DNA of 41,482 nt from NCBI GenBank assembly GCA_050942555.1, contig JBMNNN010000002.1:1-41482 (forward strand), written 5' to 3'. Position numbers and translations under genes: made by a program. The stretch's first letter is position 1. Every line of letters starts with the position of its first letter. Shown here piece after piece: positions 8,181-16,695 of this stretch. The notes beneath the pieces are model-generated. The model searched no databases. It was not told the origin of the DNA and saw only the letters and a list, made by a program, of their open reading frames with translations. Source of the stretch: JAAYXU01 sp050942555. GTDB taxonomy: Bacteria > Bacillota > Clostridia > Christensenellales > UMGS416.

Positions 8181-9713
8181 ATGATCGCCGGCGTCATCAG
8201 CCTGGGATTGAGCGGAGTGGATGGCTACGCGGTGCGGGTCGAGGCCGATATCTCCAACGGGCTCCCGGCCTTTGAGACCGTGGGGCTTCCCGACGCGGCC
8301 GTCAAGGAATCCCGCGAGCGGGTGCGGGCGGCGCTGCGCAATACGGGACTCGAGTTCCCGACGCGGCGCATCACCGTGAATCTGGCGCCCGCCGACACGC
8401 GCAAGGAAGGTCCGATATACGACCTTCCGATCGCCGTGTGCCTGCTGGCGGCGACCGGACAAGTCCCCACCGAAGCCGTGCAGGATGCGGCATTTATCGG
8501 GGAGCTGTCTCTGGACGGCGGCGTGCGCCCGGTCAGCGGCATGCTGCCCATGGTCATCGCGGCCAGGCAGCTTGGCGTCGAGCGGATTTTCATACCCGCC
8601 GACAACGCGCCCGAAGCCGCCTGCATCGAGAACATACGCGCGATACCCGTGGGCACGCTGGGCGAACTGGCAGCGGTGCTGCGCGGAGAGCGGGCCGCCG
8701 AAGCGGTGGTGCCGGTTACGTGGCAGGCGCTGCGCGAGGCGCGGCAGGAGCAGGCCGACTTTGCGGTCATACGCGGGCAGCACATCGCCAAGCGGGCGCT
8801 GGAAGTGGCCGCGGCAGGCGGCCACAACGTGCTCATGATCGGCCCGCCCGGCTCGGGAAAGACGATGCTGGCGCGGAGCCTTCCCTCGATCCTGCCCGAC
8901 ATCACGTTCGAGGAGGCGCTCGAAGTCACCAAGATCCACAGCATCGCGGGGACGCTCCCGCCCCGGCAGGGGCTTTTAACCGCTCGGCCTTTCCGCGCGC
9001 CGCACCATACAGCGTCGGCGGTTTCGCTGACGGGCGGGGGGCAGCGCCTGCATCCAGGCGAAATCAGCCTGGCTCACTTCGGCGTGCTGTTCCTCGACGA
9101 GCTTCCGGAGTTCGAGCGCACCGTGCTGGAGGCGATGCGCCAGCCGCTCGAGGATGGCCATGTCACGATCACGCGCGCGAACGGATCGGTAGTCTTTCCA
9201 TCACGGTTTATGCTGGTCGCTTCGATGAACCCGTGCCCCTGCGGACATTTCGGCTCGCGCACCCAGCAGTGTTCCTGTACGCCCCACCAGATACAGCGGT
9301 ATCTGGGCCGCATCAGCGGGCCCATGCTGGACCGGTTCGACATACATATCGAGGTGGACGCGCTGGAGTACGCGGAGCTTACCTCTGAGCGGGACGCTGA
9401 GCCGTCCGCGACGATCCGGGAGCGGGTCAACGCCGCGCGCGAGGTGCAGAACCGGCGTTTCCGGGACGCCGGGATATTCAGCAACGCGCAGATGAATAAC
9501 CGCCATCAGAGGACGTACTGCGCCCTCAACGAGGAATCGCACGCCCTGATGGAGCGGATGTTCGTCCGGCTGAATCTGAGCGGCCGGGGATACGGACGCA
9601 TCCTCCGCGTAGCCCGCACGATCGCCGATCTGGCGGGGTCCGAGCGCATCAGATCCGAGCATCTGGCGGAGGCTGTACAGTACCGCAGCCTTGACCGGAA
9701 ATACTGGAGGTAG
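8181..9713 (+). CDS. comM: ComM/YifB-family Mg-chelatase-like AAA+ ATPase
   Basis: 510-residue AAA+ ATPase of the YifB/ComM family. In transformable bacteria ComM is a helicase that promotes branch migration during integration of incoming DNA. An N-terminal Lon-protease-like fold (about 1-170) precedes the ATPase core with Walker A GPPGSGKT at 221-228 and Walker B LFLDELPEF near 302. The cysteine-bearing NPCPCGHFG motif and a C-terminal Mg-chelatase-type domain follow. The start has GGACGGAGG upstream. It is 2 nt from dprA, the other natural-transformation gene here, which supports a shared role in single-strand DNA uptake and recombination. No comE genes lie in this window. Confidence 0.93.
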   Translation: MIAGVISLGLSGVDGYAVRVEADISNGLPAFETVGLPDAAVKESRERVRAALRNTGLEFPTRRITVNLAPADTRKEGPIYDLPIAVCLLAATGQVPTEAVQDAAFIGELSLDGGVRPVSGMLPMVIAARQLGVERIFIPADNAPEAACIENIRAIPVGTLGELAAVLRGERAAEAVVPVTWQALREARQEQADFAVIRGQHIAKRALEVAAAGGHNVLMIGPPGSGKTMLARSLPSILPDITFEEALEVTKIHSIAGTLPPRQGLLTARPFRAPHHTASAVSLTGGGQRLHPGEISLAHFGVLFLDELPEFERTVLEAMRQPLEDGHVTITRANGSVVFPSRFMLVASMNPCPCGHFGSRTQQCSCTPHQIQRYLGRISGPMLDRFDIHIEVDALEYAELTSERDAEPSATIRERVNAAREVQNRRFRDAGIFSNAQMNNRHQRTYCALNEESHALMERMFVRLNLSGRGYGRILRVARTIADLAGSERIRSEHLAEAVQYRSLDRKYWR

Positions 9714-9715
9714 GC

Positions 9716-10804
9716 ATGGCAGAGGAGGGCAGGCAGTACTGGATCTGGCTTTCGCACGTAGACGGCGTAGGCCCGATGCGCTTCAAAAAGCTGATGAACG
9801 CGTTCGACGATCCGGCGGAGGTTTTTCGCCAGGCGCAGGCGGGGCGCCCCATGCCGATGCTGGACGACGCCACGGCCGCGCGCCTGCGGGAGTCCGCCAC
9901 CGCCGCGGCGATCGAGAGGATCCTTCGCGCGCTGGACGAAAAGGGAATCCGAGCGGTGTGCCAGTGCGATCCCGAGTACCCCGAGCCGCTGCTGGGCATA
10001 TACGACGCGCCTTTTGTTCTGTACGCGCACGGAAACGTGGGCCTGCTGTCGGGCAAGCGCATGATATCGATGGTCGGAACCCGGCAGCCAACGCGCTACG
10101 GCGAGCAGGTAGCCACACAGATATCGCGCGGCCTAGGCGAGAACGGAGTCACCGTCGTATCGGGTCTGGCGCGCGGCATCGATGGCATCTGCCACCGGGG
10201 GTGTCTGGAGGGAGGCGGTGATACGATCGCGGTGCTGGGCTGCGGGGTGGACATCGTCTATCCGCGGGAGCAGCAGGGGCTCTACGACCGGATCGTGGAC
10301 AGGGGACTGATCCTGTCGGAGTACAAGCCCGGAACCCCGCCCGCTCCGGGGAACTTCCCTGCCCGGAATCGGATCATCAGCGGTCTGGCCAGCGGCATCG
10401 TCGTGGTAGAGGCCGGACAGCGCAGCGGAACGCTCTTTACCGTAGACTTCGCGCTGGATCAGGGTCGGGACATATTCGCGGTGCCGGGGCCGGTCAATTC
10501 CCCGACCAGCGTGACGCCCAACAACCTCATCAAATCCGGGTGCCAGATGGCCACCTCCAGCGATGACATACTCCAGTACTACGGATGGGTGCGCAGAAGC
10601 GCCGATGCGCCGGGGACGCCGCGCATACAGCCCGCAAACCACGAGGAGGCCACGGTGCTGGAAATACTCGAGGACGGAGAGACGACGTTCGATCGGATAT
10701 TCGAGATGACCGACTTTTCGGTGCCCCAGCTCGCCGCGATCCTTTCGATGATGGAGATGAAAGGCATGATCGTACAGCTTCCCGGGAGGGTGTATTCGCT
10801 GTGA
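9716..10804 (+). CDS. dprA: DNA-processing protein DprA
   Basis: Binds incoming single-stranded DNA and loads RecA during transformation. The 362-residue protein has an N-terminal SAM-like region (about 1-70) and the Rossmann-fold DprA core, with MVGTRQPTRYG near 118, VVSGLARGID near 144 and EAGQRSGTLFT near 230. A C-terminal winged helix ends in LPGRVYSL. It follows comM after 2 nt and its stop overlaps the trmFO start in GTGA. In Bacillus the next gene is topA; here topA is missing and trmFO follows directly. Confidence 0.95.
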   Translation: MAEEGRQYWIWLSHVDGVGPMRFKKLMNAFDDPAEVFRQAQAGRPMPMLDDATAARLRESATAAAIERILRALDEKGIRAVCQCDPEYPEPLLGIYDAPFVLYAHGNVGLLSGKRMISMVGTRQPTRYGEQVATQISRGLGENGVTVVSGLARGIDGICHRGCLEGGGDTIAVLGCGVDIVYPREQQGLYDRIVDRGLILSEYKPGTPPAPGNFPARNRIISGLASGIVVVEAGQRSGTLFTVDFALDQGRDIFAVPGPVNSPTSVTPNNLIKSGCQMATSSDDILQYYGWVRRSADAPGTPRIQPANHEEATVLEILEDGETTFDRIFEMTDFSVPQLAAILSMMEMKGMIVQLPGRVYSL

Positions 10805-12102
10805 GAGCCACCGTAGTCGGGGCGGGGCTTGCGGGCTGCGAGGCCGCCTGGCAGCTGGCGCAGGCGGGCGTGATGGTCGAACTCATCGACATGAAGCCCG
10901 CGAAAAAGACGCCGGCGCACGCGCTGGATACCCCGGCGGAGCTCGTGTGCAGCAATTCGCTGCGCTCCGATCGGATCGAGAGCGCGGTGGGGATGCTCAA
11001 GGAGGAGATGCGCCGTCTGGGCAGCCTGATACTGGCTGCCGCCGATCAAAACAGGGTGCCTGCAGGGGAAGCGCTGGCGGTGGACAGGGAGGGCTTCTCG
11101 CGGACCGTCGGGGCCATGCTGCGCAGCCACGCGCATATTCATATGGTCTGCCGGGAGATGGACGCGATACCCGACGGCCCGTGCGTCGTCGCGACCGGGC
11201 CGCTGACGTCGGCGCCCATGGCGGGCGCGATCGCCGCGCTCATAGGAACCGACCTGCTTTATTTCCATGACGCGGTCGCGCCCATCGTAACGGCCGAGTC
11301 CATCGACATGAGCCGGGCGTTTCGCGGCTCGCGGTATGGCCGGGGAGAGGACTACATAAACTGTCCCATGACCCATGAGGAGTATGACGCATTCTACCGC
11401 GCGCTGATCGACGCCCAGCAGGCGCCGCTTCATGATTTCGAGACGATGCGGGTTTTTGAGGGATGCATGCCGATCGAGGAGATCGCGCGGCGGGGTTACC
11501 GCACGATGGCGTTCGGTCCGCTCCGGCCGACAGGCTTTCGCGACAAACTGGGCAAGCGGCCCTTTGCGGTCGTTCAGCTGCGACAGGACGACAGCGCCGC
11601 TACGCTTTATAATATCGTCGGATTCCAGACGAGGCTGAAATTCGGCGAACAGAAACGCGTATTCTCGATGATACCCGGTCTCGAGCGGGCTGAGTTCGTG
11701 CGGTACGGCGTCATGCACCGCAATACATACATCGACTCGCCGCGGTGCCTGACCGGGAATTACCGGTTCCGCGGCCGGGAGGATCTCTATTATGCGGGCC
11801 AGATCACGGGCGTGGAAGGCTACGTCGAGTCGGCGGCGTCGGGACTGCTGGCGGGGCTGTCGCTGGCGCGCAGGCTTTCGGGCCTGCCGGAACCGGACTT
11901 TGGTAGGGAAACGATGATCGGCGCGATGGCCGCATACGTAACCGATCCGGGCCTTGCCCGGCTCGACCCGATGAACGCCAATCTGGGGCTTCTAACCCCC
12001 CTGCCCGAAGAGATCCGGGGCAAGCGGGAACGGGGGAGAGCGATGGCGGCGCGCGCGCTGACCGCCGTCGAATCATGGATTCGATCAAATCGAAGGGAGT
12101 GA
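10801..12102 (+). CDS. trmFO: Methylenetetrahydrofolate-tRNA (uracil-54-C5) methyltransferase TrmFO
   Basis: Makes ribothymidine at position 54 of tRNA using methylenetetrahydrofolate and FAD. The FAD-binding GAGLAGCEAAW is at the extreme N-terminus, followed by the family segments HALDTPAELVCSNSLRSD, GCMPIEEIARRG and QITGVEGYVESAASG. The protein is 433 residues, the normal size. The GTG start at 10801 is fixed because the Rossmann motif begins within eight residues; the open frame extends upstream into dprA without similarity. Its 4-nt overlap with dprA (GTGA) implies translational coupling. Confidence 0.94.
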   Translation: MRATVVGAGLAGCEAAWQLAQAGVMVELIDMKPAKKTPAHALDTPAELVCSNSLRSDRIESAVGMLKEEMRRLGSLILAAADQNRVPAGEALAVDREGFSRTVGAMLRSHAHIHMVCREMDAIPDGPCVVATGPLTSAPMAGAIAALIGTDLLYFHDAVAPIVTAESIDMSRAFRGSRYGRGEDYINCPMTHEEYDAFYRALIDAQQAPLHDFETMRVFEGCMPIEEIARRGYRTMAFGPLRPTGFRDKLGKRPFAVVQLRQDDSAATLYNIVGFQTRLKFGEQKRVFSMIPGLERAEFVRYGVMHRNTYIDSPRCLTGNYRFRGREDLYYAGQITGVEGYVESAASGLLAGLSLARRLSGLPEPDFGRETMIGAMAAYVTDPGLARLDPMNANLGLLTPLPEEIRGKRERGRAMAARALTAVESWIRSNRRE

Positions 12103-12107
12103 CGACG

Positions 12108-12659
12108 ATGTCTTTTCAGGGAACCACCATCGTGGCTGTTCGGAAAAACGGGCTGTGCGCCATGGCCGGGGACGGCCAGGTAACGAGCGGGCAGCATACG
12201 ATCATGAAAATGAACGCGAAAAAGGTGCGCCGTCTGTACCATGATCAGGTGATCGTGGGCTTTGCAGGCTCGGTCGCCGACGCATTTACGCTGTGCGAGC
12301 GCTTCGAGGGAAAGCTGGAGCAGTACAGCGGCAATCTCAAGCGCGCCGCGGTGGAGCTTGCGCAGGACTGGCGGGAGGACAAGATACTCCGCAAGCTCGA
12401 GGCCATGCTCATCGCGGCCGACAAGGACGAACTGCTGGTGTTGTCGGGGAGCGGGGAGGTCATCGACCCGGACGACGGTATCGCAGCCATCGGAGCGGGC
12501 GGGAATTTCGCGCTGGCTGCCGCCAAGGCGCTGAGGGAAAATACCGATCTATCGGCGATAGAAATCGTACGCAAAGCGATAGGCATTGCGGGCGATATAT
12601 GCGTATTTACAAACCATAATATCACGCTGGAAACAGTAGGGGAGGAGAGAAAACCGTGA
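12108..12659 (+). CDS. hslV: HslV (ClpQ) protease subunit
   Basis: Proteasome-like peptidase that forms a dodecamer and works with HslU. The 183-residue sequence has the beta-subunit pattern TTIVAVR, MAGDGQVT, GFAGSVADAFTL and DDGIAAIGAGGNFALAAA. The start at 12108 has GGGAG 9 nt upstream. The mature N-terminus is ambiguous: Thr6 would be exposed if MSFQG is a propeptide, while Ser2 would be exposed after simple Met removal, as reported for Bacillus subtilis ClpQ, which acts as an N-terminal serine protease. The stop overlaps the hslU start by 4 nt. The xerC gene that often precedes hslV in Bacillota is absent. Confidence 0.95.
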   Translation: MSFQGTTIVAVRKNGLCAMAGDGQVTSGQHTIMKMNAKKVRRLYHDQVIVGFAGSVADAFTLCERFEGKLEQYSGNLKRAAVELAQDWREDKILRKLEAMLIAADKDELLVLSGSGEVIDPDDGIAAIGAGGNFALAAAKALRENTDLSAIEIVRKAIGIAGDICVFTNHNITLETVGEERKP

Positions 12660-14041
12660 GCGACATGACGCCGCATGAGATCGTCGAGGCGCTGGATAAA
12701 TACATCGTCGGACAGACCGAGGCAAAGCGGGCCGTGGCGATCGCGCTGCGCAACCGTTATCGGCGCAGCAAGCTTCCCCCTGAGATACAGGACGAGGTGA
12801 CGCCGAAGAACATCATCATGATGGGGCCTACAGGCGTCGGAAAAACCGAAATCGCCCGGCGGCTTGCCAAGCTGGTCAAGGCGCCGTTCGTCAAGGTCGA
12901 GGCAACAAAGTTCACCGAGGTGGGATATGTGGGGCGCGACTGCGAGTCGATGGTCAGGGATCTGGTGGAGGATGCCATCTGGCTTGTCAAGACGCAGGAG
13001 ATGGAAAAAGTCCGCGGGCGCGCGCGCGCAGCAGCCGAAAAAAGACTGCTGGACGCGATACTGCCGCTTAGAAGAAAATCCGAAGGAAACGCGCTGGGCT
13101 CGATCTTCGCAGGAATGCAGCGGCCAGCCGCTTCCGAAACGCCTGAGGAACAGACCGAGCGGGAGACCGTGCGCGCGCGGAGGCAGGAGATGCTCGCCCG
13201 GCTGCGGGCCGGCGAGCTTGAGAATGAATATGTCGATATCGAGATCGAGGACACCCACGAGGGAACCGAAGTGATTCCCGGCATGGGCATGGAGCTAAAT
13301 ATCAGCGAGATGCTGGGCGGGATCATCCCCCGGAAGAAGAAGCGCCGCCACGTCACGGTACAGGAAGCGCGTCGTCTTCTCGAGCAGGACGAGGCGCAGA
13401 AGCTCATCAACATGGACGAGGTGAAAGCCAAAGCCATCGAGGCCGCCGAAAAGCACGGCATCATATTCATCGACGAAATCGACAAGATCGCAGGCCGCGG
13501 TACGGGAAGCGGCCCGGACGTATCGCGCGAGGGCGTGCAGCGCGACATACTGCCCCTCGTGGAGGGCACGACCGTCGTCACCAAGCACGGCCCGGTCAAG
13601 ACAGATTATATCCTGTTTATCGCCGCGGGCGCTTTTCATATGTCCAAAATGTCGGATCTCATACCCGAGCTGCAGGGCCGGTTCCCGATCAAGGTGGAGC
13701 TCTCCAGCCTGACGGTCGAGGACTTTAAAAAGATACTCGTTCAGCCCGAGAACGCGATCACAAAGCAATACGCTGCGCTCCTGGAGGTCGATCACGTACG
13801 GGTATCCTTCACGCCCGATGCGCTGGACGCGATCGCCGAATACGCTTACCTTGCCAACGAGACCAGCGAAAATATCGGCGCGCGCCGCCTGCACACGATC
13901 ATGGAGAACCTGCTCGAGGATATATCGTTTAACGCCAGCGGCACGCACCCAATGGTGGATATGGTTCTTGACGCGGAGTATGTCCGGCGCCACCTCAGGC
14001 GTATCGCACGGGAAAAGGATCTGGGGAAATTTATATTATAG
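12656..14041 (+). CDS. hslU: HslU (ClpY) AAA+ unfoldase
   Basis: ATP-driven unfoldase that feeds substrates to HslV. Walker A GPTGVGKT is at residues 57-64, Walker B IIFIDEID near 270, and the family N-terminus MTPHEIVEALDKYIVGQ is present. The large I-domain lies between Walker A and B (about 110-245) and is rich in charged residues. The C-terminus ends GKFIL, similar to the HslU tail that docks into HslV. The 461-residue length is normal. The GTG start overlaps hslV by 4 nt. codY, often next in Bacilli, is not here; a new promoter for degV follows after 62 nt. Confidence 0.95.
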   Translation: MSDMTPHEIVEALDKYIVGQTEAKRAVAIALRNRYRRSKLPPEIQDEVTPKNIIMMGPTGVGKTEIARRLAKLVKAPFVKVEATKFTEVGYVGRDCESMVRDLVEDAIWLVKTQEMEKVRGRARAAAEKRLLDAILPLRRKSEGNALGSIFAGMQRPAASETPEEQTERETVRARRQEMLARLRAGELENEYVDIEIEDTHEGTEVIPGMGMELNISEMLGGIIPRKKKRRHVTVQEARRLLEQDEAQKLINMDEVKAKAIEAAEKHGIIFIDEIDKIAGRGTGSGPDVSREGVQRDILPLVEGTTVVTKHGPVKTDYILFIAAGAFHMSKMSDLIPELQGRFPIKVELSSLTVEDFKKILVQPENAITKQYAALLEVDHVRVSFTPDALDAIAEYAYLANETSENIGARRLHTIMENLLEDISFNASGTHPMVDMVLDAEYVRRHLRRIAREKDLGKFIL

Positions 14042-14103
14042 TGCTTTAAGAGATGAGTATCGGTGAAAAAGCTGTGAACAGCAAAAAAATATAAGAAAAA
14101 GTA

Positions 14104-14132
14104 TTGCCTTTTTGATACATTTCTTTTACAAT
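14104..14132 (+). promoter_or_regulatory. SigA-type promoter for degV
   Basis: TTGCCT (14104-14109), 17-nt spacer, TACAAT (14127-14132), 40 nt upstream of the degV start codon. It sits in a locally AT-rich stretch after hslU, so degV is probably transcribed on its own. Confidence 0.7.
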
Positions 14133-14172
14133 GGAACCGCGCCGCAACCCGGCGAAACTGGAGGGATGGCCC

Positions 14173-15048
14173 ATGACATACAGGATTTTTACCGACAGCT
14201 GTTCCGACCTGCCCGCAGAATACATTAAGAAGCACGATGATTTAACGGTATTGCCGCTTACCTATTCGCTCGATGGGAAAGAATACAGGGACGACGGCTG
14301 GGTTTCGATATCGATGGAGGATTTCTATGGCCGGATGCGCAGGGGCTCCATTTCGACGACATCCCTCATTAACGTGCAGCGATTCCTGGAGGCATTCACG
14401 CCCTGCCTTGAGAAGGGCGAGGACATACTGTACATCGCTTTTTCCTCGGCGCTGAGCGGGACCTGCCAGAACGCGATGATCGCCGCGGGCGACCTGCGCG
14501 AGCAGTTCCCCGATCGCCGCATCACGGTCATCGACAGCCTGTGCGCCTGTATGGGCTTTGGAATGCTCGTGACGCTCGCCCAGCAGAAGAAAGAGGAGGG
14601 CATGGGTTACGACGAACTCGTAGCCTGGGTGGATGATGAGAAGCTGCGCGCGGTTCACTGGTTCACCGTAGATAATCTTAACCATCTACGCAGGGGCGGA
14701 CGGCTTTCCACGACGTCGGCGTTCTTGGGCACGATCCTGTCCATCAAGCCCGTCCTTCATGTCAGCGACGAGGGGAAGCTGGTTCCGGTCGAGAAGGTCA
14801 AGGGGCGGCGAAATGCGCTGCGCAGTCTGGTGGAACGGACAGCACAGACCATTGTGGATCCCGAACAACAGACCCTTTTTATCAATCACGGCGACGCGCT
14901 CGAGGAAGCGCGCACGGTGGCTGATATGATTCGCGAGCGGATAAATATCCGGGACATCACGATCAATCCGATCGGACCTGTCATCGGTTCCCACGCGGGG
15001 CCGGGAACGATCGCCGTATTCTTTATGGGCACCGGCCGAAGCATATAG
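14173..15048 (+). CDS. DegV family fatty-acid-binding protein
   Basis: DegV/FakB-type lipid carrier, which in related bacteria presents a fatty acid to the kinase FakA. The N-terminus YRIFTDSCSDLP is the family signature. SSALSGTCQNA and RRGGRLSTTSAFLG, which line the fatty-acid and phosphate sites, are both present, as is a C-terminal GPVIGSHAGPGT motif. The protein is 291 residues. ATG 14173 is chosen because GGAGGG lies 7 nt upstream and the family N-terminus starts there; an upstream in-frame ATG at 14131 overlaps the promoter -10 box. No fakA is in the window, so the fatty acid and kinase partner remain unknown. Confidence 0.92.
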   Translation: MTYRIFTDSCSDLPAEYIKKHDDLTVLPLTYSLDGKEYRDDGWVSISMEDFYGRMRRGSISTTSLINVQRFLEAFTPCLEKGEDILYIAFSSALSGTCQNAMIAAGDLREQFPDRRITVIDSLCACMGFGMLVTLAQQKKEEGMGYDELVAWVDDEKLRAVHWFTVDNLNHLRRGGRLSTTSAFLGTILSIKPVLHVSDEGKLVPVEKVKGRRNALRSLVERTAQTIVDPEQQTLFINHGDALEEARTVADMIRERINIRDITINPIGPVIGSHAGPGTIAVFFMGTGRSI

Positions 15049-15061
15049 GTTAAAATAAAAG

Positions 15062-15090
15062 AAAAAGCCAGCCTCGTCAGGCTGGCTTTT
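15062..15090. terminator. Bidirectional terminator between degV and spoIVA
   Basis: Perfect 12-bp stem AAAAGCCAGCCT / AGGCTGGCTTTT with a CGTC loop. An A-run on one side and a T-run on the other let it act on both strands. It lies between the convergent degV and spoIVA genes, 13 nt from each stop codon. Confidence 0.93.
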
Positions 15091-15103
15091 ATGAGCGCTT
15101 CGA

Positions 15104-16585
15104 TCAAAGAAATACGATCAGCAGCCCGCCGCTTCCTCCATGGTTTACGATGCGGGAAAGCGTGTTCCGGAGCTTGGCCTGCGCGCCGGAGGGCATCGCG
15201 TGCAGTTTCTGGTTGAGCCCTTCGCCGACCAGATCTTGGAGGGATTTGCCGAAAAACTCGGTTTTCCAGATGCTCGCGGGATTCTCCTCGAATTCCTTCA
15301 TGAGGTAATCCACCATATCCGCGCCCTGCCGCTCGGTCCCGACGACCGGCGAAACCTCGGTATCGATATCCACCTGCATGATGTGCCAGGATGGGGCGCG
15401 CGCCCGGAGCCGTACGCCGAACTGCCCGCCCCTGCGGACGAGCTGCGGCTCCTCCAGCTCCAGGTCATCGAGGGAGGGCGGGACCACGCCGTACCCGGTG
15501 AGCTTGACCTGAGCCAGCGCGCCCGACATCCGGTCGTACTCTCTTTTCGCGTGCGTAAGTTCGCTCATTATCGCCATAAGCTGGCTCTCGTCGGATATTT
15601 CGCAGCCGCACTCCTCGCTGAGCACCCGGTAGTAAAGCCGAGTAGGCGCCTCCACCTTCGCCTCGATGGTGCCGTTCTCGGGGTGAATGGCCCATATGCG
15701 AAGACCGTCCAGCTCCTCCGCCTCGCCAAAGGCTGCCAGCACGTCCTGATAGTCGCGCAGCCGGACCATGTTCCGTCCGCCCTGCGCGAGGAGCCCGAGG
15801 AGCAGCAACCACAGCCAGTGGTTCCGGGGAAGCCTGCGTATCCACCGCGGCACGTCGATGCTCATGCGGCGGACCGGGAATTCGTAGAGTACCTGGGCCA
15901 GAAGATCCTCGATCTCGGCTTCGCGCATATGCAGCACGTCCAGCGCGAGCACCGGCACATCATATTTCTCATAGAGGGAGTCCCGCAGCGCCATCGTGGC
16001 GTCCGCGTCGGGATGCGTGGAATTGAGCACCACCGCGAAGGGCTTGCCCAGCTCCTTGAGCTCGCTGATCACCCGCTCCTCGGCGGCGCGGTAGTTTTCC
16101 CGGGGAATCTCGGTAATGCTTCCGTCGGTCGTGACGACCAGCCCGATGGTGGCATGCTCCCGGATCACCTTGCGGGTGCCGGTTTCAGCGGCAACCTCGA
16201 AGGATACTTCCTCGTCGAACCAGGGAGTGCGCACCATCCGGGGGACCCCGTCCTCGATATGGCCCATCGCGCCGTCCACCATGTAGCCCACGCAGTCAAT
16301 AAGCTGAACGCTGCAGGTCACGCCGTCCGAAAGGCTTACGTCTACAGCCTCGCTGGGCACGAACTGCACCTGGGTGGTCATGATCGTGCGTCCCGCCGCC
16401 GACTGGGGCAGCGTGTCCGTAACCCGTTGCTTATGCCAGCTCGACGCCATCCCCGGCATTACCAGGAGATCCATGAACCGTTTTATAAGCGTAGATTTAC
16501 CTGTGCGGACCGGGCCCACCACGCCGATCTGTATGTTCCCGCCGGTTCTTTGGGAAATCTGCTGGTAAACGTCATATTTCTCCAT
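15104..16585 (-). CDS. spoIVA: Stage IV sporulation protein A (spore coat morphogenetic ATPase)
   Basis: ATPase that polymerises on the forespore surface and forms the platform for spore coat assembly. The 493-residue length is nearly the same as in Bacillus subtilis. Walker A GPVRTGKS is at residues 24-31 and the C-terminus GGLLIVFL is the typical hydrophobic membrane-targeting tail. The start at 16585 gives the family N-terminus MEKYDVYQQI and has AAGAGGAG upstream; an in-frame extension to 16618 is not supported. It ends the leftward block der-plsY-spoIVA, but gpsA, usually between plsY and spoIVA, is missing. A SigE-like promoter lies just upstream. This gene is strong evidence that the host makes endospores. 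Confidence 0.97.
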   Translation of the reverse strand: MEKYDVYQQISQRTGGNIQIGVVGPVRTGKSTLIKRFMDLLVMPGMASSWHKQRVTDTLPQSAAGRTIMTTQVQFVPSEAVDVSLSDGVTCSVQLIDCVGYMVDGAMGHIEDGVPRMVRTPWFDEEVSFEVAAETGTRKVIREHATIGLVVTTDGSITEIPRENYRAAEERVISELKELGKPFAVVLNSTHPDADATMALRDSLYEKYDVPVLALDVLHMREAEIEDLLAQVLYEFPVRRMSIDVPRWIRRLPRNHWLWLLLLGLLAQGGRNMVRLRDYQDVLAAFGEAEELDGLRIWAIHPENGTIEAKVEAPTRLYYRVLSEECGCEISDESQLMAIMSELTHAKREYDRMSGALAQVKLTGYGVVPPSLDDLELEEPQLVRRGGQFGVRLRARAPSWHIMQVDIDTEVSPVVGTERQGADMVDYLMKEFEENPASIWKTEFFGKSLQDLVGEGLNQKLHAMPSGAQAKLRNTLSRIVNHGGSGGLLIVFL

Positions 16586-16627
16586 GATCCCACTCCTCTT
16601 TTCCGGGCATAACTTCACGTTTACTAA

Positions 16628-16655
16628 TATATATGAGAGGAAAGTGGAAATATGA
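16628..16655 (-). promoter_or_regulatory. Candidate SigE (mother-cell) promoter of spoIVA
   Basis: On the minus strand TCATATT (16655-16649) matches the SigE -35 consensus KMATATT fully. After 13 nt, CATATATA (16635-16628) matches most of the -10 consensus CATACANT. The spacer is one base shorter than the usual 14-15. It lies 42 nt upstream of spoIVA, which is SigE-dependent in Bacillus. Confidence 0.5.
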
Positions 16656-16695
16656 AAAACCGGCCGGGCATCCCGCGTGGCTTACGTGTGGTTTG

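Noticed and set aside
14066..14092. Small hairpin GCTGT/ACAGC after hslU as a terminator
   Set aside because: The stem is only five base pairs and on the + strand it is followed by A residues, not T. It cannot be a rightward terminator.
15140..16612. A 490-codon open frame antisense to spoIVA
   Set aside because: High GC leaves long antisense frames open. The translation is His/Arg/Pro-rich with no family pattern, whereas the opposite strand is a complete SpoIVA.
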